From Pseudomonas massiliensis (GTDB lineage Bacteria; Pseudomonadota; Gammaproteobacteria; Pseudomonadales; Pseudomonadaceae), in NCBI RefSeq assembly GCF_000826105.1, contig NZ_CCYK01000007.1, positions 1,178,001 to 1,242,000 on the forward strand: a stretch of DNA of 64,000 bases, in the 5' to 3' direction. Every line of letters starts with the position of its first letter. Positions within the stretch are counted from its first letter, which is position 1. Below the pieces are notes generated by a model, which saw nothing but the letters and a program-made list of their open reading frames with translations, was not told the origin of the DNA and ran no database searches. This document shows, piece after piece, positions 1 to 9,428 of the stretch. The translations under genes and the position numbers were made by a program.

Positions 1-113
1 ATATTCACGAGCGGCTCGCAGAGATGGAGGGCAATGACCCTTGGGAAGGCTACGCCAAGGTGCGCCAGACCATCACCGCGACCATGCGCAAGAAACTGAA
101 CATGAAAAATTGA
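1..113 (+). CDS. 3' end of an unrecognised gene
   Basis: The frame beginning at base 3 is open from the window edge to a TGA at 111-113, giving about 36 C-terminal residues that are charged and probably helical (ending in TMRKKLNMKN). I do not recognise the family from this tail. A strong hairpin follows directly, so this is probably the last gene of its transcript. The start lies outside the window. Confidence 0.5.
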   Translation, partial: IHERLAEMEGNDPWEGYAKVRQTITATMRKKLNMKN

Positions 114-124
114 AACGCGCGAAA

Positions 125-146
125 GCCGGCCCGCCTTGGGGCCGGC
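125..146 (+). terminator. GC-rich stem-loop after the partial gene
   Basis: Perfect 8-bp stem GCCGGCCC / GGGCCGGC with a 6-nt loop, 11 bases after the preceding stop codon. There is no T-tract, so it is either a weak terminator or a transcript-stabilising stem. It ends 19 bases before the next gene's ATG. Confidence 0.5.
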
Positions 147-165
147 CTCGCTCCACCGGAGGCCC

Positions 166-702
166 ATGAGCAAGATCATCACTGAACCGCGGGACATGGC
201 CAGCAAGGCCCAGGAGACCAGCGACAATGCCATGTTCGGCACGCCCAAGGCGCGGCTGGACTTCTACCGCAACGAAATCCAGTACGAAACCTCGCTGCTG
301 TCCAACCGCACCAACGCCTACCTGTCCGCGCAATCGTTCCTGGTCATCGCCTTCGCCTCCTCCATGGCCAACCTGAACCCGGACTGGGGCAAGCTCTTCA
401 CCCTGGTGGTGCCCCCTATCCTCGCCCTGCTGGGAATCGTCAGTTCCCTGCATGCCTGGCCGGGCATACGCGCGGCTTACGAGATCATCGATCATTGGCA
501 TTTCAAGCAGTACCAGTTGCTGCGCGCCGAGCCGACCATGGGCGCGGCCTATGACGACTCGCCGCTGTTCAGCAAGTATGAAGCCCAGGAGAAGGGGTTT
601 CGCCAGTCATTGCTGTTTTCCATGCGTACCCCCTGGATCTTCACCGGGTTCTGGGTGGTGCTGGGAATGTTTTCATTGTGGCTGCACTTCGGAAAAACCT
701 AG
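166..702 (+). CDS. Small inner-membrane protein of unknown function
   Basis: 178 residues starting at ATG 166, which has CCGGAGG just upstream. An in-frame TTG at 136 lies inside the hairpin and is unlikely. The first ~45 residues are polar. Two hydrophobic segments follow (about 65-85 and 90-110), then a soluble stretch, and a last membrane segment near the C-terminus (IFTGFWVVLGMFSLWL). Both long polar parts probably lie on the same, cytoplasmic, side. The organisation resembles small membrane proteins of the SMODS-associating type, but no diagnostic motif was seen, so function is left open. Confidence 0.7.
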   Translation: MSKIITEPRDMASKAQETSDNAMFGTPKARLDFYRNEIQYETSLLSNRTNAYLSAQSFLVIAFASSMANLNPDWGKLFTLVVPPILALLGIVSSLHAWPGIRAAYEIIDHWHFKQYQLLRAEPTMGAAYDDSPLFSKYEAQEKGFRQSLLFSMRTPWIFTGFWVVLGMFSLWLHFGKT

Positions 703-919
703 CCGCCGCGGGGACTCGAAGCCGCCTCAGCGAGTATCGATCCTTCCGGCAAAGCCTAGGCCGAGCGCTGCGGGAGCATCGAGCAGCTTTGCATGACAGT
801 GTCCTGGCGGATGGCCGTGGTGCTCACTGCAATGGTTCAGGTTACGTGCGATATGGCCGATAACCGGGTCAAGCCACATCCGGTTGTCAGCCACTCGATC
901 ATTCACAGGCAGTTTCACC

Positions 920-2422
920 ATGCGTGCATCACACGATCAACTTAAAGAGCATTACCTGCGAGCCGACCGCGTCATGCTGGGCATAGTCTGGTTCATGTTC
1001 CTGGCTGCCCTGGGGATTGCCGCGTGGTCGGATACCTGGGCCCAGGCCGGGCTGGTCGGCGGGGGCTGCGCTATCGTTCTTACCCTCTTGCAGCGAATCG
1101 CCCCAGGCTCCCGGCTGCTTCGTTGCGCCATGGGCACCGGCCTGATGGTAATGGCCGCGCTCCATATCAACCTGGGCCGCGGCTTCACTGAACTGCACTT
1201 CGGTATTTTCGTGCTGCTGGCCTGCCTTGTGTATTACCGCGACTGGCTGCCCATAGTCGTGGCCGCCGGTGTCATCGCGGTCCATCACCTGGCGTTCTTT
1301 TTCATCCAGGAGCACTTCAGCGCCGTGCATGTGGTGCAGGAACACAACATCTGGGTCGTGCTGCTGCACGCGCTCTACGTGGTCGTTGAAAGCGTCATCC
1401 TGGTGTACATGGCCAAGCGTAGCCAGGCCGAGGCCGTGGAAGGGCAAGCCCTGCTGGATATCGCCAATCGTCTCGGCGCCGACGATACCCGAGTGGACCT
1501 GGGCTATCGCAGCGACGTGCACAGCCCCGTGGTATTGCGTTTCCACCAGTTCCTGGACCAGCTCCAACGCATGGTCGGCGAGGTCATCGACGAGGCGGAT
1601 CGACTCGGCGCCACGGCGCAAAAACTGAGCGGCGCCACTACCGGCATTCGCGGTGGCGTCGACCAGCAGCAAGACGCAGCCGACCGGATGGACGCGGCGC
1701 TTCGTGCCCTGGCGGGTTCGATCGAGGAAGTGGCTGCCTGCGCTGGCCAGGCATCGAGCGTCGCGGTGGCCATCAATGGACATTCTCGGCAGAGCACCGC
1801 CGCGGTCGAACACATACGCAAAGAGATTCAGGCCCTGGCGGGTAATATCGAAACCACAGGGCGGGACGTGCTCGCGCTGGCCGAGGCTTCCGAGGAAATC
1901 GGGACGGTGCTGGACGTCATCCGTGGCATTGCTGATCAGACCAATCTCTTGGCGCTCAATGCTGCCATCGAAGCGGCCCGGGCCGGGGAGCAGGGCAGGG
2001 GGTTCGCGGTGGTGGCCGATGAGGTTCGCAACCTGGCCCAGCGTACGGCCAGTTCCACCGTGGAAGTGAGGACGCTGATCCAGCGGCTCCAGCAAAGCAC
2101 CGTCCAGGCGACCCAGGCCATGGATGAGAGTCGGGAAGGGGCAAAGCGTTGCGTCCAGGGTGTCGACCAGGCCGCGACCTTGTTGGGCACGGTCGCCAAC
2201 GACATTGACTCGATCAGTGCCATGAGTCTGCAGATCGCCGCCAGCACTCAGTCGCAGTCGGCGGCGAGCACTCAGGTAAAGGACGACCTTGGAGCGTTGC
2301 AAGGTGTGGCTCAGGACAATGCGATCCAGGCGGGTGTGCTCGAAGGTGAGTCGGAGCACTTGAATCAGGCAACCAGCCGATTGGCGCAAGCCAGCAAGCG
2401 ATTCCGAGTGACCGTCGCCTGA
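920..2422 (+). CDS. Methyl-accepting chemotaxis protein with polytopic N-terminus
   Basis: 500 residues from ATG 920; a TTG at 884 would only add 12 residues. The N-terminal ~185 residues hold about six hydrophobic segments with very short loops, so there is no periplasmic sensor domain of the usual size and the ligand or signal is probably sensed in or near the membrane. A linker and a long coiled coil follow. The conserved hairpin tip is clear around residues 345-375 ([20 protein letters not shown], then [15 protein letters not shown]), which is the CheA/CheW contact region. No CheB/CheR C-terminal tether pentapeptide is visible; the protein ends RFRVTVA. No chemotaxis genes adjoin it. Confidence 0.93.
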   Translation: MRASHDQLKEHYLRADRVMLGIVWFMFLAALGIAAWSDTWAQAGLVGGGCAIVLTLLQRIAPGSRLLRCAMGTGLMVMAALHINLGRGFTELHFGIFVLLACLVYYRDWLPIVVAAGVIAVHHLAFFFIQEHFSAVHVVQEHNIWVVLLHALYVVVESVILVYMAKRSQAEAVEGQALLDIANRLGADDTRVDLGYRSDVHSPVVLRFHQFLDQLQRMVGEVIDEADRLGATAQKLSGATTGIRGGVDQQQDAADRMDAALRALAGSIEEVAACAGQASSVAVAINGHSRQSTAAVEHIRKEIQALAGNIETTGRDVLALAEASEEIGTVLDVIRGIADQTNLLALNAAIEAARAGEQGRGFAVVADEVRNLAQRTASSTVEVRTLIQRLQQSTVQATQAMDESREGAKRCVQGVDQAATLLGTVANDIDSISAMSLQIAASTQSQSAASTQVKDDLGALQGVAQDNAIQAGVLEGESEHLNQATSRLAQASKRFRVTVA

Positions 2423-2608
2423 TGTTCCGGGGAGCACTCGCTGGAAGGCGTCGGTTATCCCCGCCCCGGGCATGTGGGGCCCTGCTGAATAGCGCCCTGG
2501 CGAAGCGGTAGAAAAAAGCGAAGCGGCTGAAGAAAAACCATGCAGTCAAAGCGTCAGGAAAGGGATAGCTTAGGCAGCTTGACTGCCATCTTCCTCGAAA
2601 GGACGCCC

Positions 2609-3595
2609 ATGAAAGCCGTTGCTTTGTTCGCCTCGTTTGCTTGCGTCATGGTCTGGGGGGCCGCCCAGGCTGCCGTGCCTTCTGTAGCTTCGGCCGCGGA
2701 GGCCGAACACGCCGACATGGTGGTGACCCTGCTCGGCACCGGCTCCCCAAGCCTGAGCCCTGAACGCTTCGGCCCCTCCACACTGGTGCAGGCCAATGGC
2801 CTGAATCTGATGTTCGACGCCGGTCGTGGCAGTACCATTCGCCTGGCCCAGCTCGGCGTACCCCTGGGCGCGGTGAACGCCACCTTTCTTACGCACTTCC
2901 ATTCGGACCACATCAATGGCCTGGCCGACCTCTGGGCCACCAGTTACTTGCCCAGCCCGCAGAATCGCAGGACCAGCGCGTTCCAGCTCTATGGGCCCCA
3001 GGGCACCCAGATCGTGGCCGAAGGCTTGCGCATGACCATGACGGCGGACTTGATCATCCGCCAGAATGACAACGAGTCCACTGCCGAGGCGCAGCGCATC
3101 GAGGTGCATAGCTTCCACCGGCCGGGCGTGGTATTCGATGAAAAGGGGGTGAAGGTCACTGCCTTCCCGGTCAACCATGGGGCGGCCATCAAGCCCAGTT
3201 ATGGCTACAAGGTCCAGTACAAAGGCCATACGGTGACGCTGTCGGGGGATACCCGCTATGACCCCCGGGTGATCGAGAATGCGAAGGGCGCCGATGTGCT
3301 GGTGCACGAGGTGAATGTAATCTCCACCCATCATCAGGACGAAGCCTGGGCCAAGCCCATCCGCGAGCACCACACCTCCCCGGAAGAGGCGGGCAGGGTG
3401 TTCGCCCAGGCTCAGCCCAGGCTGGCGGTGTTCTCCCATATCTCCCGACCTGGCCCCCAGGACGAGACCAACACCGACGCCATGCTGTTGCAGCGCGCCC
3501 AGCAGGTCTGGCCCCAGGGCAAGGTGGTAGTAGGGTCTGACCTGATGCGCATCTACGTGGGCAAGGACGTGACCTATAGCGCCTGGGCCCAATGA
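2609..3595 (+). CDS. Secreted metallo-beta-lactamase-fold hydrolase
   Basis: 328 residues from ATG 2609, preceded by GAAAGGA; an in-frame ATG at 2540 would spoil the signal peptide. Residues 1-18 are a Sec signal ending AAQA. The zinc-binding motif THFHSDH is at about residue 95, and further metal ligands are expected at NHG (~191) and SGDTR (~213). The fold and LGTGSPS opening place it with the RNase Z/arylsulfatase AtsA branch of the superfamily. Export excludes a tRNA-processing role, so a periplasmic ester or sulfate hydrolase is more likely; the substrate is unknown. It stands alone. Confidence 0.88.
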   Translation: MKAVALFASFACVMVWGAAQAAVPSVASAAEAEHADMVVTLLGTGSPSLSPERFGPSTLVQANGLNLMFDAGRGSTIRLAQLGVPLGAVNATFLTHFHSDHINGLADLWATSYLPSPQNRRTSAFQLYGPQGTQIVAEGLRMTMTADLIIRQNDNESTAEAQRIEVHSFHRPGVVFDEKGVKVTAFPVNHGAAIKPSYGYKVQYKGHTVTLSGDTRYDPRVIENAKGADVLVHEVNVISTHHQDEAWAKPIREHHTSPEEAGRVFAQAQPRLAVFSHISRPGPQDETNTDAMLLQRAQQVWPQGKVVVGSDLMRIYVGKDVTYSAWAQ

Positions 3596-3906
3596 AGCGA
3601 TAAGCCACGGGGCTTTGCAGGATGGCGAAGCCTTTGCTATGTTCAGCTCTGTTCACATTCGGACACATCCCATGCCGGTATTTCTGCACACCGCTTCAAT
3701 CGCGCAGCCTGCCCCAGGCCCGCGGCGGTGTGCCCAGCCGGTATCTCCTCCTGTCGTTGCAGTGATGGTGGCTGCCGTGGCTGTAGCGGTAGCGCTGCCC
3801 GCCGTGGTGGCGCTGGCCTGAACGGTCGCCTTTCACGCTCCAGTCTTGCTTGCCTCTAGGCGCTGGCGCACTGGAGCCTGCTTCCTCTTCGACAGGTAAT
3901 GCTTGC
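3596..3906 (+). other. Intergenic stretch with a doubtful leader ORF
   Basis: 311 bases between two plus-strand genes. A 49-codon frame from ATG 3672 to TGA 3821 encodes a Pro/Cys-containing start and then an Ala/Val-rich hydrophobic tail. It has no convincing ribosome binding site and could be a leader peptide for the downstream exporter or chance coding. No clear terminator was seen. Confidence 0.3.
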
Positions 3907-4764
3907 ATGGTTATTTCCCGATCCTCCTGGGCAGCGACCGCTGCCATGGCGTTGTTCGTGCTGCTGTGGGGCAGCGCCGCCATCTTTACTCGGTGGGGGC
4001 TGGACCACGGTTCGCCCATCGCCCTTCTGATTCTGCGATTCGGCCTGGCGCTGTTGGCCCTGGCGCTTATCGGCGGATGGCGTCAGCGCTGGCTTCCCGA
4101 CCCGGGTACCGGCAAACGCGTCGCCACCACCGGCTTCTTGCTGATCGGCGGTTATTCGGTGTGTTACTTCCAGGCCATGGCCCATGGGATGACGCCGGGG
4201 CTGATTGCCACCCTGCTGGGGGTGCAGCCCATCCTGACGTTGTTGATACTGGAGCGCCGGGTGTCGCTGGTCCGGCTCGCCGGCCTGCTGCTGGCCTTGA
4301 GTGGACTGGTGCTGGTGGTCTACCAGAGCCTGGTGGCGGCCCGGGTATCCGTGTCAGGTTGCGTCTTCGCCTTGCTGGCCCTGGCGTTCATGACCTTCGG
4401 AGCCTTGCTGCAGCGGCAGGTCAGCCAACATCCGGCTCAGGTGCTGCCGTTGCAGTATATGGTGAGCCTGCTGCTGTGCCTGGCCCTGGCACCCTTCCAG
4501 CCGGTAACGGCCCGGTGGGAGGTTGGACTGCTGGTGCCTGTGCTCTGGCTTGGCCTGGTGGTTTCGGTCGTGGCTCAGTTACTGCTCTATCGACTTATCC
4601 AGACCGGCAACCTGGTCAAGGTCACCAGCCTGTTCTACCTGGTGCCCGTGGTCACTGTGTTGCTGGACTACCTGGTGCTGGGCAACGTACTGAGCCGGTT
4701 GAGCCTGCTGGGCATGGGGCTGATCCTGCTGGGGCTGGCGCTGGTGTTTCGACAGCACGGCTGA
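3907..4764 (+). CDS. EamA/DMT-family exporter
   Basis: 285 residues with about ten hydrophobic segments arranged as two EamA repeats (residues ~8-135 and ~148-283), the classical drug/metabolite transporter layout. The opening (LLWGSAAIFTRWGLDHGSPIALLILRF split over the first two helices) matches the family. ATG 3907 puts the first helix at the N-terminus; the longer frame from 3850 adds a non-family leader. It probably exports an amino acid or other small metabolite; the substrate cannot be read from sequence. It converges on the next gene with only 24 bases between. Confidence 0.9.
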   Translation: MVISRSSWAATAAMALFVLLWGSAAIFTRWGLDHGSPIALLILRFGLALLALALIGGWRQRWLPDPGTGKRVATTGFLLIGGYSVCYFQAMAHGMTPGLIATLLGVQPILTLLILERRVSLVRLAGLLLALSGLVLVVYQSLVAARVSVSGCVFALLALAFMTFGALLQRQVSQHPAQVLPLQYMVSLLLCLALAPFQPVTARWEVGLLVPVLWLGLVVSVVAQLLLYRLIQTGNLVKVTSLFYLVPVVTVLLDYLVLGNVLSRLSLLGMGLILLGLALVFRQHG

Positions 4765-4788
4765 GGGCCCCGCCCGCGCTGCCGCTGC

Positions 4789-6084
4789 TCAGGCGGGCTC
4801 GAAGGGCGGGCCACGGAAGCTGTCCAGCCCCTCTACCGGCTTCAGGCGCACCGGCTGGCCGGTGCGCGCGCTCTCGTAGATGGCTTCCATCAATCGATGG
4901 TCCTGTACCCCTTCTTCTCCGGGCGTGAAGGGGGTGCGGTCACTGAGCACACACTCGGCCATATGGTCCAGCTCCTGGGCGAACTGGTTCTTCGGCTGCA
5001 GGGTGAGCTCGGCATTGCGGGTGGCATCACCGTCGCGGTCGATAACGGACAAACGCTGGCCCTGGTACAGGAAGGCGTTGGGCATGTCCAGGCTGGCCCG
5101 CTCGAGGTTCAACCGTTGATACTTGTCATCGCGAGCCCCGTAGCTGGTAAGGCAGTTGGCGACGGTATTGGAGGGGAAGCGCAGCGTGAACTGTACGGTT
5201 TCCTCCACATCGGCGAAGCGAGGGTCACCCGGGGGCGAGTAGGTGGTGGCATAGACCTCCACCGGCTCCTCGCCAGTGATGAAACGGGCGGTATTGAGGC
5301 AGTACAGGCCAATGTCCACCAGCGAGCCGCCACCGGCCATGGCGTGTTTGTGGCGCCATTGCCGTGCGCCATCCTCGGCGACTGTCTGGGTGTTGACGCC
5401 ATGGTAGGCGACCAGGCGGCCCAGCCCCTTGTCTTGTACCAGTTCCCGGGCGCGGCGGTTATAGGGCTCGTATTGAATACGGTAGGCGACCATCAGCTTC
5501 ACCTTTGCCCGCTGGCAGGCTTGCACCATGGCCTGGGCGTCTTCGCTGGATACCGACATCGGCTTTTCCGTAAGCACATGCTTGCCCGCAGCGGCGGCCC
5601 GCTCGCAATATTCCCGGTGCATGGCGTTCGGAAGCACGATGTAGACGACCTTCACCTGCGGGTTGTCGCGGATCTGGTCGAAATTCTCGTAGCTGTAGCA
5701 GGCCTCGGGTGGGATGCCATATTGGCTAGCCACGGTCTTGAGCTTGTCCGGGCTGCCCGACACCAGCGCCACGGGCTTGGCTTTCAAGGATTTGCCGAAG
5801 GCCGGCAGGATTTCCTCCAGGGCCAGGCGGCCCAGGCCAACGATAGCGAAGCCGACCCGTTGCTCCGGGGGCAGCGGCTTGGGCGGCGGTGCTGAAGGGG
5901 TGTCCTGCGGGCCGCGCCAGGCCGGGAATTTCACTGCGCCGGCTTCCACCTGGCCAGTGTCTACAGGGGTAGGCGCGGTGAATCGCTCAGCCATGGCCCG
6001 CGGTGCGACCACGGCGGCCGTGGCGCAGGCGCCGACCAGCTTGCAGAGCGTGCGGCGGTTGAGTTGGGAGGGCTGGTCAGTCAT
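4789..6084 (-). CDS. Tat-exported Gfo/Idh/MocA oxidoreductase
   Basis: 431 residues from ATG 6084 (a GTG at 6096 adds four). The N-terminus has a twin-arginine signal (NRRTLCKLVG followed by an Ala/Val stretch ending AMA). Then come a spacer, the Rossmann segment (VGFAIVGLGRLALEEILPAF), the EKP motif (LTEKPMS) and the C-terminal alpha/beta half. The closest well-known relative is periplasmic glucose-fructose oxidoreductase, which carries its NADP cofactor through the Tat pathway. A role in periplasmic sugar oxidation is inferred; the sugar is unknown. No operon partner is evident. Confidence 0.88.
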   Translation of the reverse strand: MTDQPSQLNRRTLCKLVGACATAAVVAPRAMAERFTAPTPVDTGQVEAGAVKFPAWRGPQDTPSAPPPKPLPPEQRVGFAIVGLGRLALEEILPAFGKSLKAKPVALVSGSPDKLKTVASQYGIPPEACYSYENFDQIRDNPQVKVVYIVLPNAMHREYCERAAAAGKHVLTEKPMSVSSEDAQAMVQACQRAKVKLMVAYRIQYEPYNRRARELVQDKGLGRLVAYHGVNTQTVAEDGARQWRHKHAMAGGGSLVDIGLYCLNTARFITGEEPVEVYATTYSPPGDPRFADVEETVQFTLRFPSNTVANCLTSYGARDDKYQRLNLERASLDMPNAFLYQGQRLSVIDRDGDATRNAELTLQPKNQFAQELDHMAECVLSDRTPFTPGEEGVQDHRLMEAIYESARTGQPVRLKPVEGLDSFRGPPFEPA

Positions 6085-6328
6085 GGGCGTTCTCACACTG
6101 GGAAATGATGACAGTGGTATAACGCGGACCGGTCAGCCCTTCGTCCGGTTCAGTCGCGGCGACCAATAGGGAGCCGGGCGGCTGGGACTGGCCGGCGACG
6201 ATGCTTGCCGCCAGGAACTGCCCGGAGAAGCCGCCCATGAAGCTGGTAGCAAAAAGCACGGGCCTGAGGGCTAGGCAGCAAGGACCGATGGCGTCCTCTC
6301 TGGATACCTTTGGACCGCTTTCCCACGC

Positions 6329-6538
6329 TCAGGCTTTCTTCAGCGCATCCCCATGATGCAGCGCCCGGTGGCCGGACTTCGCGCTTTCCACCTCGTACTG
6401 GGGCTCGTCCTTGGACGCCGTGCGGTGCTTCCCCATAAAGTCCAGGTCGCTGGTATGCACCTTCACGACCTTGCCGTGTGTCTCGCCTGCCTGGGAATTC
6501 CAGGCAACGTTGTCGCCTTTCTTGAATGTGGTGGCCAT
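6329..6538 (-). CDS. DUF2945 (HVA1-type) small protein
   Basis: 69 residues: MATTFKKGDNVAWNSQAGET, then a glycine-valine core (HGKVVKVHT) and a charged C-terminus. This matches the small DUF2945 family of SH3-like proteins, known also as hypervirulence-associated protein. Start ATG 6538 has GAGGAG six bases upstream; an upstream ATG at 6544 directly abuts the same site and is less likely. Probably cytoplasmic. Molecular function is not established for the family. Confidence 0.85.
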   Translation of the reverse strand: MATTFKKGDNVAWNSQAGETHGKVVKVHTSDLDFMGKHRTASKDEPQYEVESAKSGHRALHHGDALKKA

Positions 6539-6719
6539 TGCCATCTCCTCAGATGAAATAGGAATGGGGCAGTGAGTGGTAGACCTGTACGAGCGCAACC
6601 CGATTCCGCCGCCCCGCCCAGTGGCATGGCCTCGGTTAAGCCTAAAGGCCTGCGAGGTCACTCACCACCCTCGATGCGGGCTTTGAGACATTGGCCACGG
6701 CGCTTCTCTGGCCCGCGTC

Positions 6720-7022
6720 TCATCCCCGCTCACCTCTGACGTCGACCAGCCGATCACCTTCGAAGCGCAGATAATGGTACATGCCGCCGCGAGGCCCGTA
6801 GGTCCACTGTTCTGCTGGCAGGCTTGTCATACGGCCAGCCGCATCGATGACCCGAACGTAGCTGATCGCGGCGCGGCTGGCTGGTTCGCCGCACTTGCGC
6901 AGTACCATGGCGGTGCTGTCGTTCACCGAAACCAGGGCACTGTCGCAACGAAAGGTCTGGTCGGCCTGGCCGACACAGGGGAGCAGCAAAACCACGAGCA
7001 GCGCAAAGGCTTGGGTTTTCAT
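6720..7022 (-). CDS. DUF2845 secreted protein
   Basis: 100 residues from ATG 7022. A signal peptide (MKTQAFALLVVLLLPCVGQA) is followed by the DUF2845 pattern: FRCDSALVSVNDS, then VLRKCGEP and an aromatic, glycine-rich C-terminal strand region. Two cysteines in the mature part can form a disulfide. Periplasmic, function unknown. It is divergent from the c-di-GMP gene at 7161, with 138 bases between. Confidence 0.85.
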   Translation of the reverse strand: MKTQAFALLVVLLLPCVGQADQTFRCDSALVSVNDSTAMVLRKCGEPASRAAISYVRVIDAAGRMTSLPAEQWTYGPRGGMYHYLRFEGDRLVDVRGERG

Positions 7023-7160
7023 AAGCGATCCATTCCAGGCAAGCCGGGTGAGCATAGCGCGTGGCTTGCCGTCCGTCGAAGAGCAGCGTGCAGCGCTGAA
7101 GTGGCCTCAGGCCTTGGCCGATAAGAAAACTATCACTGTGCCATCTTCCCGGAATCCAGC

Positions 7161-9428
7161 ATGCCGTTGTCACATGCGCCTTCACCTCCCACGATGCCTG
7201 GCAGCGGCAGCCATTCTCGGGTTGCCCGACGTGCCGCCTGGCTGGTAGCCACGATCCTGTTGTGCCTGTTTCTCGGCGCCAGCGGGGTACTGAGCCAGGT
7301 CGCCTCAAAGCTCAATGAAGAGGAAAACCTGCGCAGCCAGGCCTTGGCCAGCAGAGCCAGCGAGGCCTGGCTGAACGGCATTACCTACCCCTTGCTGGAT
7401 TTCGCCCATTGGGACGAGGCCTACGAGCATACCCTCGGGAACGTCGACGAAGCCTGGGCGGCTCAGCAGGTGGGCATGGGACGGTCACTCTTGGCCCAAT
7501 ACGGCCTGAACGGCGTGTTCATCCTGGACGCTCAAAATGAAACCCGCTACGCCTTCGCCAAGGGGCAATTCAATACCCGCCATGCCAATGAATGGATCGA
7601 CGGTGACCTTGCAGGCCTGCTCGCGGAGGCGAGGAACCGCGCCGGTGAGCGAATTGCCGTCAAAAGGTACTTCACCGTAGAGGGGCGCCCGGCGATGGTG
7701 GCCGCGGCGGCCATCAGACCGCTGTCGTACCATTCCAAGGCGCCGGTCTCGGAACTGGCCTGTCTGGTATTCGTAGACATCATCGGCCCCGGCAGCCTGG
7801 CGCGCATGGGCGAGCTGTTCGGCTTGCCCGGCCTGCGTGAGGCGCCGGCAGAGGCGACGGTCGGCCTGGCTTTATCCGAACAGCCGCCGCTTTACCTGAC
7901 CTGGGACGTGGCTCGCCCCGGGGCGACCTTCTTGGCGATGATGTTGCCATTGCTGGTAATGGCCACGCTGCTGTTCGGCATCGGCGCCTGGCTGTTGCTG
8001 CGCCGGTCTATCCGGGCCGCGGAGCAGGTGGACCATGGCTGCATTGCCCAGGCCCACGTCGCCTACCTGTCGCGCCACGATTCGCTCACCGGCCTGCCCA
8101 ACCGCAGCCACGCCTACCAGGTATTGCAGGAGCGCTTGGCAGGGGTCGCCCAGGGCGGTGCCTTCGCGGTGCTGTACATCGACCTCAGTGGCTTCAAGCA
8201 GATCAACGATTGCCTCGGCCACATCGCCGGTGACCAGGTGCTGACCAACGTGGCTCGTCGGCTGCAAGGCGCCCTTGGTCACGGGGATTTCCTGGCACGC
8301 CTCGGTGGGGACGAGTTCCTGGTCATCACGCCGCAAGTCTGCCCGGAGCATTTGAAAATCCTTTGTCAATCGCTGCTGCGGAACTTCGACCCGCCCCTGG
8401 TCACCGCTGAACACGAGCTGCGCCTTGGCCTGTGCATCGGTATCGCCCAGGCGCCCATGGATAGCACCGATGGCGAGGAGCTGTTGCGCCTGGCGGACAT
8501 CGCCCTCTATGAAGCCAAGGCCCACGGTCAGCATTGCTGGCAGCTTTACAACGCCGAGATGAAAACCCGGATCCTGGAGCGCCGTAGCCTGGAGCAGGAT
8601 CTCAAGCGTGCGGTGCAGCAGGATGAATTCATTGTGGTGTTCCAGCCCCGCTTCGGGATCGACGGCCGGCGCATCCTGGGGGCCGAGGCGCTGGTGCGCT
8701 GGCAGCACCCGGAGAAGGGCCTGCTCAGCCCGGGGGTGTTCATTCCCCTGGCCGAGGAAACCGGCTTGATCGTCGGGCTGAGCGACATCGTGCTGCGCCG
8801 TGCCTGTGAGCTGGTGGCCAACATGCCGGAGCCGATCTTCGTATCGGTGAACCTCTCGTGCATAGAGTTCATGCGCGCCGACCTGGTCAACCGAGTCGAA
8901 CAGGCCCTGGCGGTTTCGGGCCTGCCGCCGTGCCAACTGGAAATCGAGGTTACCGAGAGCGTGATGATCGACAATGCTGAGCGTGCCCTGGCCCTGATGA
9001 CACAGTTGAAGACGCTGGGCGTAAAGCTGTCCATGGATGACTTCGGAACCGGCTATTCGTCCCTGGGTTACCTTAGTTGCTACCCCTTCGATGGCATCAA
9101 GATCGACCGCAGTTTCGTGATGAACCTGACCGACCCCAAGGCCAACAATGAAGCCATCGTCAGCGCGGTCATCGCCATGGGCAAGAGCCTGGGCATGGCG
9201 GTGACGGCCGAAGGCGTGGAAACGGCCGAGCAGTTGGGAGCCTTGGCGGCCTTGGGGTGCGATCAGGCACAAGGCTATCTGCTGGGACGGCCGATGACAC
9301 CCCAGGCGCTGATCGCGCTCCTGCATGAACAACATCAGGAACAGCTAACGAGCGCGGCGGGGAGCGAGCAGGATGTGCCTCAATCCAGCTATAGTCCAGC
9401 GTGTGAATCCCTGCAGGTTTCCCAATGA
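7161..9428 (+). CDS. CHASE4-GGDEF-EAL c-di-GMP enzyme
   Basis: 755 residues from ATG 7161; ATG 7194 is an alternative. One membrane helix (~25-46), a periplasmic CHASE4-type sensor with the DFAHWDEAYEH signature (~80-90), a second helix (~255-281), then GGDEF and EAL domains. The GGDEF motif is intact (382-386). The inhibitory I-site position reads GHGD, so its arginine is missing. The EAL motif (EALVRW, 509-514), MDDFGTGYSS and DGIKIDRSF are all present, so phosphodiesterase activity is likely and cyclase activity possible without product inhibition. Its stop overlaps the next gene's start as ATGA, implying coupling to a periplasmic binding protein. Confidence 0.93.
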   Translation: MPLSHAPSPPTMPGSGSHSRVARRAAWLVATILLCLFLGASGVLSQVASKLNEEENLRSQALASRASEAWLNGITYPLLDFAHWDEAYEHTLGNVDEAWAAQQVGMGRSLLAQYGLNGVFILDAQNETRYAFAKGQFNTRHANEWIDGDLAGLLAEARNRAGERIAVKRYFTVEGRPAMVAAAAIRPLSYHSKAPVSELACLVFVDIIGPGSLARMGELFGLPGLREAPAEATVGLALSEQPPLYLTWDVARPGATFLAMMLPLLVMATLLFGIGAWLLLRRSIRAAEQVDHGCIAQAHVAYLSRHDSLTGLPNRSHAYQVLQERLAGVAQGGAFAVLYIDLSGFKQINDCLGHIAGDQVLTNVARRLQGALGHGDFLARLGGDEFLVITPQVCPEHLKILCQSLLRNFDPPLVTAEHELRLGLCIGIAQAPMDSTDGEELLRLADIALYEAKAHGQHCWQLYNAEMKTRILERRSLEQDLKRAVQQDEFIVVFQPRFGIDGRRILGAEALVRWQHPEKGLLSPGVFIPLAEETGLIVGLSDIVLRRACELVANMPEPIFVSVNLSCIEFMRADLVNRVEQALAVSGLPPCQLEIEVTESVMIDNAERALALMTQLKTLGVKLSMDDFGTGYSSLGYLSCYPFDGIKIDRSFVMNLTDPKANNEAIVSAVIAMGKSLGMAVTAEGVETAEQLGALAALGCDQAQGYLLGRPMTPQALIALLHEQHQEQLTSAAGSEQDVPQSSYSPACESLQVSQ

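Noticed and set aside
929..2473. 514-codon minus-strand frame opposite the chemoreceptor
   Set aside because: Antisense shadow; the plus-strand product has the full chemoreceptor signalling hairpin.
6077..6259. 60-codon minus-strand frame upstream of the Gfo/Idh/MocA gene
   Set aside because: It overlaps the start of the oxidoreductase gene, has no good ribosome site and shows no recognisable motif.
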